From Euphorbia lathyris (Eukaryota; Streptophyta; Magnoliopsida; Malpighiales; Euphorbiaceae): a stretch of 64,000 nucleotides of DNA. The notes beneath the pieces were generated by a model. That model saw only the letters and a program-made list of their open reading frames with translations, was not told the origin of the DNA and ran no database searches. Positions 58,459-64,000 of this stretch are shown here, in pieces. Position numbers and translations under genes: made by a program. Every line of letters starts with the position of its first letter. The stretch's first letter is position 1. The stretch spans positions 13,792,001 through 13,856,000 of the forward strand of contig NC_088917.1 of assembly GCF_963576675.1 (NCBI RefSeq). The letters are read 5' to 3'.

Positions 58459-59246
58459 GCAAGCATTTGAGATGCGCATGACATCTTTAAGGGCTACTGT
58501 TCTAGCGCCTACGACAAAAGAATTCTGCAGAATCTGCAACTGACGCCGAGACCTCCACCAGCCCCGCATTCAATCACCGTCCGTTGGCTTGCCCCTCCTC
58601 AGAATTGGCTCAAGGTCAATACCGACGGGTTCGCCCGTGGCTTGTCTGGCATGGCAGGTGCTGGTGGTATTTTTAGGAACCACAGGGGGCTGGCAAGAGG
58701 CTGTTTTGCCTTCCCGTTCACCAATTCTTCTGCGTCTGTGGATGTAGCATGGGAACATGGCTAGCTGCACCTCTGGGTCGAATCTAACTCCAAGACTGCT
58801 GTCAATCTCCTCCAACACAGAACCGAAATGGTCCCCTGGTAAATAAAGCAAATTTGGCTCAAGTGCTTACATCAGTGCTCCGGAATGGAGATTATCGTCT
58901 CCCACATTTACAGAGAAGGGAACCAAGCTGCTGACTCTTTGGCTCGCTTTGGCGTCTTGAGCAATGGCGTTCGTTGGTGGGTGTCCGCGCCTGCATTCTG
59001 CCATGACTTTATCTTAAGCGATATCCGTAACGCTCCATATTTTAGATCTTCTTAATTTTGTTGTTTCTTTGTTGACTTTTCTTCTTTCCTTGTTGCCCCT
59101 GTTTCCTTGTTTTTTAACTCCTTTGTATGAACCTTTTCTTTGTTTGCGGTTTGGCCGAGGTGGTCGGTTCCCGAGGGTGCCAACATAGTTGGGATGTCTA
59201 GGGCCGCTCCTTCCTCGTTCCAGCTCTTAATAAAAAAAAATAAAAA
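58459..59246 (+). mobile_element. Second 5'-truncated LINE copy with target duplication
   Basis: AAAATATTCGG flanks it at 58448-58458 and 59247-59257, merged with the A-rich tail at the right. The shared 3' signature TAGTTGGGATG lies at 59186-59196. About 0.8 kb long. Confidence 0.9.
58560..59055 (+). pseudogene. LINE RNase H fragment, stops and deletion
   Basis: Reads VRWLAPPQNWLKVNTDGFAR, then GAGGIFRNHRGLARGCFAF, then a deletion that removes the helix with the catalytic Glu, then HLWVESNSKTAVNLL, with at least two stops (near 58762 and 58842), and YREGNQAADSLARFG. It is related to the copy at 57306 but not a duplicate of it. Confidence 0.8.
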
Positions 59247-62200
59247 AAAATATTCGGAGCAGTTAAGCAAATAGCTAATGGATTGAAGTATATCCATTCC
59301 TACGAAAATGGAGATAAAATATATTAGGTCTTAAAGTCCGACAATATTTTAGTGAACAAGGAGGAGACAATACTAAAGTTTTACGACTTCGGCTCCATTG
59401 GGAGAAGTAATGAGTATGGAGTATCCATAAGAGGATACGCTACTCCTGAGTTAAAGATTGTGTATAAAGATTCTACTAGCAACAATTCATTCAATGCATG
59501 TATTACATTTTTCAAAAAAAAAACTTTCAAACTTTCATTTTCTAAGGTGATTTGGGTGTTTGTGTTTAACATTAATTTGATTTGATTTAAGAATTATATC
59601 ATGTATTATTCTATTTTCAAATACAATTTACCATTATCTTTTTAGTACACCATCAATATGTTAAATCTCCTTTTTATTTAGGCTGAGATGGACTTCTTGA
59701 TTGCCCCCCACATTATAAGACTAATTGGGTATGATGCTGCTCAGGAACATTATTTTTTAGTAACAGAACAAATGTCAAAGTGTTTGTCAACCGTGCACAG
59801 GGGTAACTCGAGCATTCCAATTTTATTTCTTAATCCAGTTTTAGCTAACTCTCTTAAATTAGTATTAATTATATTAAGACTTTTACATATTTTGGATGGA
59901 ACAAAATATTCGGAGCAATTAAGCAAATAGCTAATGGATTGAAGTATATCCATTCCTACGGCAATGGAGATAAAATATATTAGGACTTAAAGTCCGACAA
60001 TATTTTGGTAATTAAGGAGGAGACAATACTAAAATTTTACGACTTCTGCTCTGTTGGGAGAAGTAATGAATTCAAAGTATCCATAAGAGGATACATTACT
60101 CCCGAGTTAAAGATTGTGTATAAAGATTCTACTAGCAACAATTCATTCAATACATGTTTTACATTTTCCAAATAAAAACTTTCAAACTTTAATTTTCCAA
60201 GGTGATTTGGGTGTCTGTGTTTAACATTAATTTGATTTGATTTAAGAATCATATCTTGTATTATTCTATTTTCAAACACAATTTATTATTCTATTTTCGG
60301 TACACCATCAAAATATCAATCTCCTTTGTATTTAGTCTGAGATGGACTTCTTGATTGCTACTCACCACTCCCACATTATAAGACTTATTGGGTATGATGT
60401 TGCTTAAGAATATTATTTTTTAGTAATAGAACAAGTGTCAAAGTGTTTGTCAACCGTGCACAGGGGTAACTCGAGCATCCCAATTTTATTTCTTAGTTCA
60501 GTTTTAGCTAACTCTCTTAAATTAGTTTTAATTATATTAAGACTTTTACATGTGTTGGATGGAACAAAATATTCAGAGCAATTAAGCCAATAGCTAATGG
60601 ATTGAAGTATATTTATTCCTACGGCAATGGACATAAAATATATTAGGACTTAAAGTCCGACAATATTTGGTGAAAAAGGAGAAGACAATACTAAAATTTT
60701 ACGACTTCGGCTCCATTGGGAGAAGTAATGAGTATGGAGTATCTATAAGAGGATATGCTACTCCTGAGTTAAAGATTGTGTATAAAGATTCTACTAGCAA
60801 CAATTCATTCAATGCATGTATTATATTTTTCAAAAAAAAAAACTTTCAAACTTTCATTTTCCAAGGCGATTTGGGTGTTTGTGTTTAACATTAATTTGAT
60901 TTGATTTAAGAATCATATCGTGTATTATTCTATTTTCAAACACAATTCACCACTCTCTTTTTGTTACACCATCAAAATGTCAATCTCCTTTGTATTTAGG
61001 CTGAGATGGGTTTCTTGATTGCTACTAGCCACCCCCACATTATAAGACTAATTAGGTATGATGCTGCTCAGGAACATTATTTTTTAGTAATAGAACAAGT
61101 GTTAAAGTGTTTGTCAACCGTGTACAAGGGTAATTCGAGCATTCCAATTTTATTTCTTAATTCAGTTTTAGCTAATTCTCTTAAATTAGTTTTAATTATA
61201 TTAAGACTTTTACATGTTTTGGATGGAACAAAATATTCGGAGCAGTTAAACAAATAGCTAATGGATTGAAGTATATCCATTCCTACGGCAATGGAGATAA
61301 AATATATTAGCACTTAAAGTCCGACAATATTTTGGTAATTAAGGAGGAGACAATACTAAAATTTTACGACTTCTGCTCCGTTGGGAGAAGTAATGAATTC
61401 AAAGTATCCATAAGAGGATACACTACTCCAGAGTTAATGATTGTGTATAAAGATTCTACTAGCAACAATTCATTCAATACATGTTTTACATTTTCCAAAA
61501 AAATTTCAAACTTTCATTTTCCAAGGCGATTTTGGTGTTTGTGTTTAATATTAATTTGATTTGATTTAAGAATCATATCATGTATTATTCTATTTTCAAA
61601 CACAATTTATAATTCTCTTTTTGTTAAACCATCAAAATATCAATCTCCTTTGTATTTAAGCTGAGATGGACATATTGATTGATACTCACCACCCCCACAT
61701 TATAAAACTTATTGAGTATGATGATGCTAATGAACATTATTTTTTAGTAATAGAACATGTGTCAAAGTGTTTGTCAACCCTGCATATGGGTAACTCGAGC
61801 ATCCCCATTTTATTTCTTAATTTAGTTTTAGCTAACTCTCTTAAATTAGTTTCAATTATATTAAGACTTTTACATGTTTCGGATGGAACAAAATATTCAG
61901 AGCAATTAAGCAAATAGCTAATGGATTGAAGTATATCAATTCCTACGACAATGGAGATAAAATATATAAAGACTTAAAGTCTGATAATATTTTGGTAATC
62001 AATGAGGAGACAATACTAAAATTTTATGACTTCTGCTCCGTTGAGAGAAGTAATGAGTTCAAAGTATCCATAAGAGGATACACTACTCCCGAGTTAAAGA
62101 TTGTGTATAAAAATTCTACTAGCAACAATTCATTCAATACATGTTTTACATTTTCAAAAAAAAACTTTCAAACTTTCATTTTTCAAGGCGATTTGGGTGT

Positions 62201-63639
62201 TTGTGTTTAACATTAATTTGATTTGATTGAAGAATCATATCATGTATTATTCTATTTTCAAATACAATTTATTATTCTATTTTCGGTACACCATCAAAAT
62301 ATCAATCTCCTTTGTATTTAATCTGAGATGGACTTCTTGATTGCTACTCACCACCCCCACATTATAAGACTTATTGGGTATGATGCTGCTCAGGAACATT
62401 ATTTTTTAGTAACAGAAATAGTGTCAAAGTGTTTGTCCACCATGCACAGGGGTAACTCGAACATCCCAATTTTATTTCTTAATTCAGTTTTAGCTAACTC
62501 TTTTAAATTAGTTTTAATTATATTAAGACTTTTACATGTGTTGGATGGAACAAAATATTCAGAGCAATTAAGCAAATAGCTAATGGATTAAAGTATATCC
62601 ATTCCTACGGCAATGGATATAAAATATATTAGGACTTAAAGTCCGACAATATTTTGGTGAACAAGGAGGAGACAATACTAAAATTTTACGACTTCGGCTC
62701 CATTGGGAGAAGTAATGAGTATGGAGTATCTATAAGAGGATATGCTACTCATGAGATAAAGATTGTGTATAAAGATTCTACTAGCAACAATTCATTCAAC
62801 GCATGTTTTACATTTTCCAAAAAAAACTTTCAAACTTTCATTTTCCAAGGCGATTTGGGTGTTTGTGTTTAACATTAATTTGATTTGATTTAAGAATCAT
62901 ATTATGTATTATTCTATTTTCAAACACAATTTACCATTCTCTTTTTGTTACACCATCAAAATATCAATCACCTTTGTATTTAGGCTGAGATGGGCTTCTT
63001 GATTGCTACTCACCACCCCCACATTATAAGATTTATTGGGTATGATGTTGCTCAGAAACAAGTGTCAAAGTGTTTGTCAACCGTGCACAGGGGTAACTCG
63101 AGCGTCCCAATTTTATTTCTTAATTCAGTTTTAACTAACTCTCTTAAATTAGTTTTAATTATATTAAGATTTTTACATGTTTTGGATGAAACAAAATATT
63201 CGGAGCAATTAAGGAAATAGCTAATGGATTGAAGTATATCCATTCCTACGATAATGGAGATAAAATATATAAGAACTTAAAGTCCGACAATATTTTGGTA
63301 AACAAAGAGGAGACAATACTAAAATATTATGACTTCTGCTCCATTGGGAGAAGTAATGAGTATCAAGGTATCCATAAGAGGATACACTACTTATGAGTTA
63401 AAGATTGTGTATAAAGATTCTACTAGCAACAATTCATTCAATACATGTTTTACATTTTCCAAAAAAAAACTTTCAAACTTTCATTTTCCAAGGCAATTTG
63501 GGTGTTTATGTTTAATATTAATTTGATTTGATTTAAGAATCATATCGTGTATTATTCTATTTTCAAACACAATTTATCATTCTCTTTTTGTTACACCATC
63601 AAAATATCAATCTCCCTTTGTATTTAGACTGAGATAGAC
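59247..63639 (+). repeat. Kinase-derived tandem array, six full units
   Basis: Exon A starts lie at about 59682, 60336, 61000, 61660, 62322, 62984, then a new one at 63627; the period is 654 to 662 bp. This is the most regular part. Exon B is open from GLKYIHSYGNGDK through LKSDNILV, FYDFGSIGRSNEYGVSIRGY and TPELKIVYKDS, except for the stop at the HRD arginine. The unit near 61970 reads IYKDLKSDN (no stop) and the one near 63270 reads IYKNLKSDN. Subtypes with FYDFCSVGRSNEF (near 60050, 61370, 62030) alternate with FYDFGSIGRSNEYG (near 59390, 60710, 62690). The sixth unit lacks about 20 bp in exon A. Confidence 0.92.
61666..62210 (+). pseudogene. Kinase unit lacking the shared stop
   Basis: Exon A is HPHIIKLIEYDDANEHYFLV. 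Exon B runs from MKYINSYDNGDKIY to the end of the downstream region as one 94-codon open frame, because the usual TAG is AAA, giving YKDLKSDNILV in place of HRDLKxxN. DFG is DFC. The HRD His and Arg and the DFG Gly are both lost, so it could not act as a normal kinase even if expressed. Splice acceptor AG is absent. Confidence 0.7.
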
Positions 63640-63977
63640 AAAGTAGCTTAAAGTTAAGTAGCACAGTAGAAGCATGGGAGATCCATTGGAGCTGTCAATT
63701 GGACCTATGATGAAGAATCGTGCAAAGAAAGACAAACAAATACTTAATGGACACGTCTTGAACTTCTTTAAGCAAGGAATGGATTCTAGCAAAGTCATTA
63801 GAGATGATGTATTTTTATGTTATATCCAAACCCAAGCTCATAGTACTGATATGTAAAAAGGTTGATCATATTTTAAGAGAAGCTTTGGACTTGCATGTGT
63901 TTGGCATGTGCAAAACCCATTTGGACTCATTAAAATTAATGCTATAGCCTTATTTGTTTGATTGGGCATATTTCTAG
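63640..63977 (+). mobile_element. Small insertion in kinase exon A, possible retroelement fragment
   Basis: The word CTGAGAT(A/G)GAC occurs at both borders (63629-63639 and 63978-63988), consistent with an 11-bp target duplication. The insert has a 60-codon frame (63674-63856) containing GPMMKNRAKKDKQILNGHV, which resembles the 'GP-T-R-AK..ALNG' stretch at the junctions of gypsy polyproteins. Evidence is weak and no LTR is seen. Confidence 0.4.
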
Positions 63978-64000
63978 CTGAGATGGACTTCTTGATTGCT
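63978..64000 (+). repeat. Start of a further kinase unit at the window edge
   Basis: CTGAGATGGACTTCTTGATT is the start of exon A, resumed after the insertion, so the array continues beyond the right edge. Confidence 0.8.

Noticed and set aside
22161..63220. Plus-strand frames of about 83 codons that run through the intron (ending KYSEQLSK)
   Set aside because: The part after STVHRG is intron read-through in the wrong frame; the correct exon B frame begins after the lost acceptor and continues into KYIHSYGNGDK.
22232..63243. Recurrent minus-strand frames of about 67 codons (MDILQSISYLLNC type) in each array unit
   Set aside because: They are the antisense reading of the intron and exon B; the plus strand carries recognisable kinase motifs, the minus strand none.

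Overview
The window is repeat-rich nuclear DNA from a flowering plant, most likely a eudicot. The evidence is plant LTR retrotransposons primed by plant tRNA-Asp, tRNA-Phe and initiator tRNA-Met ends, plant L1-type LINEs with a C-terminal RNase H, a Mutator-like transposase, hAT non-autonomous elements, GT-AG introns, and AT-rich spacers. I cannot name the genus. No intact host gene is visible. Nearly all coding sequence belongs to transposable elements or to decayed fragments of one receptor-like kinase gene.

Layout. 1-4322: minus-strand Athila-type gypsy remnant with gag but no pol, carrying clusters of a 13-bp GC-rich motif. 4323-5817: a second, solo Athila-like LTR. 5818-7188: little recognisable. 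7189-11836: a Mutator transposase exon joined to a large inverted repeat whose arms each hold the N-lobe of the kinase, with a hAT-like element in the loop. 11837-14707: a 5'-truncated LINE with a 14-bp target duplication. 14708-24577: kinase-derived repeats, at first long units with spacer, then a compact tandem array of about 662 bp per unit, interrupted by two solo LTRs and a hAT element. 24578-30223: a near full-length decayed LINE. 30439-41890: a complete 11.45-kb SIRE-type copia element. 41891-46716: more kinase array. 46717-56669: a complete 9.95-kb Tat-type gypsy element on the minus strand with a spliced antisense ORF. 56670-64000: kinase array again, interrupted by two short LINE copies and one small insertion.

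The main unifying feature is the kinase-derived repeat. About two dozen copies of the same two-exon kinase piece (alphaC to hinge, then catalytic loop to the APE-like motif) run across about 48 kb, all on the plus strand. Nearly all share the same stop at the catalytic HRD arginine and a lost splice acceptor, so they were amplified as already dead DNA. The LINEs, copia and gypsy elements were inserted into this array later. The copia and gypsy LTR pairs differ by only about 2% and 3% by eye, and both elements are flanked by perfect 5-bp target duplications that can be read back into a continuous array unit.
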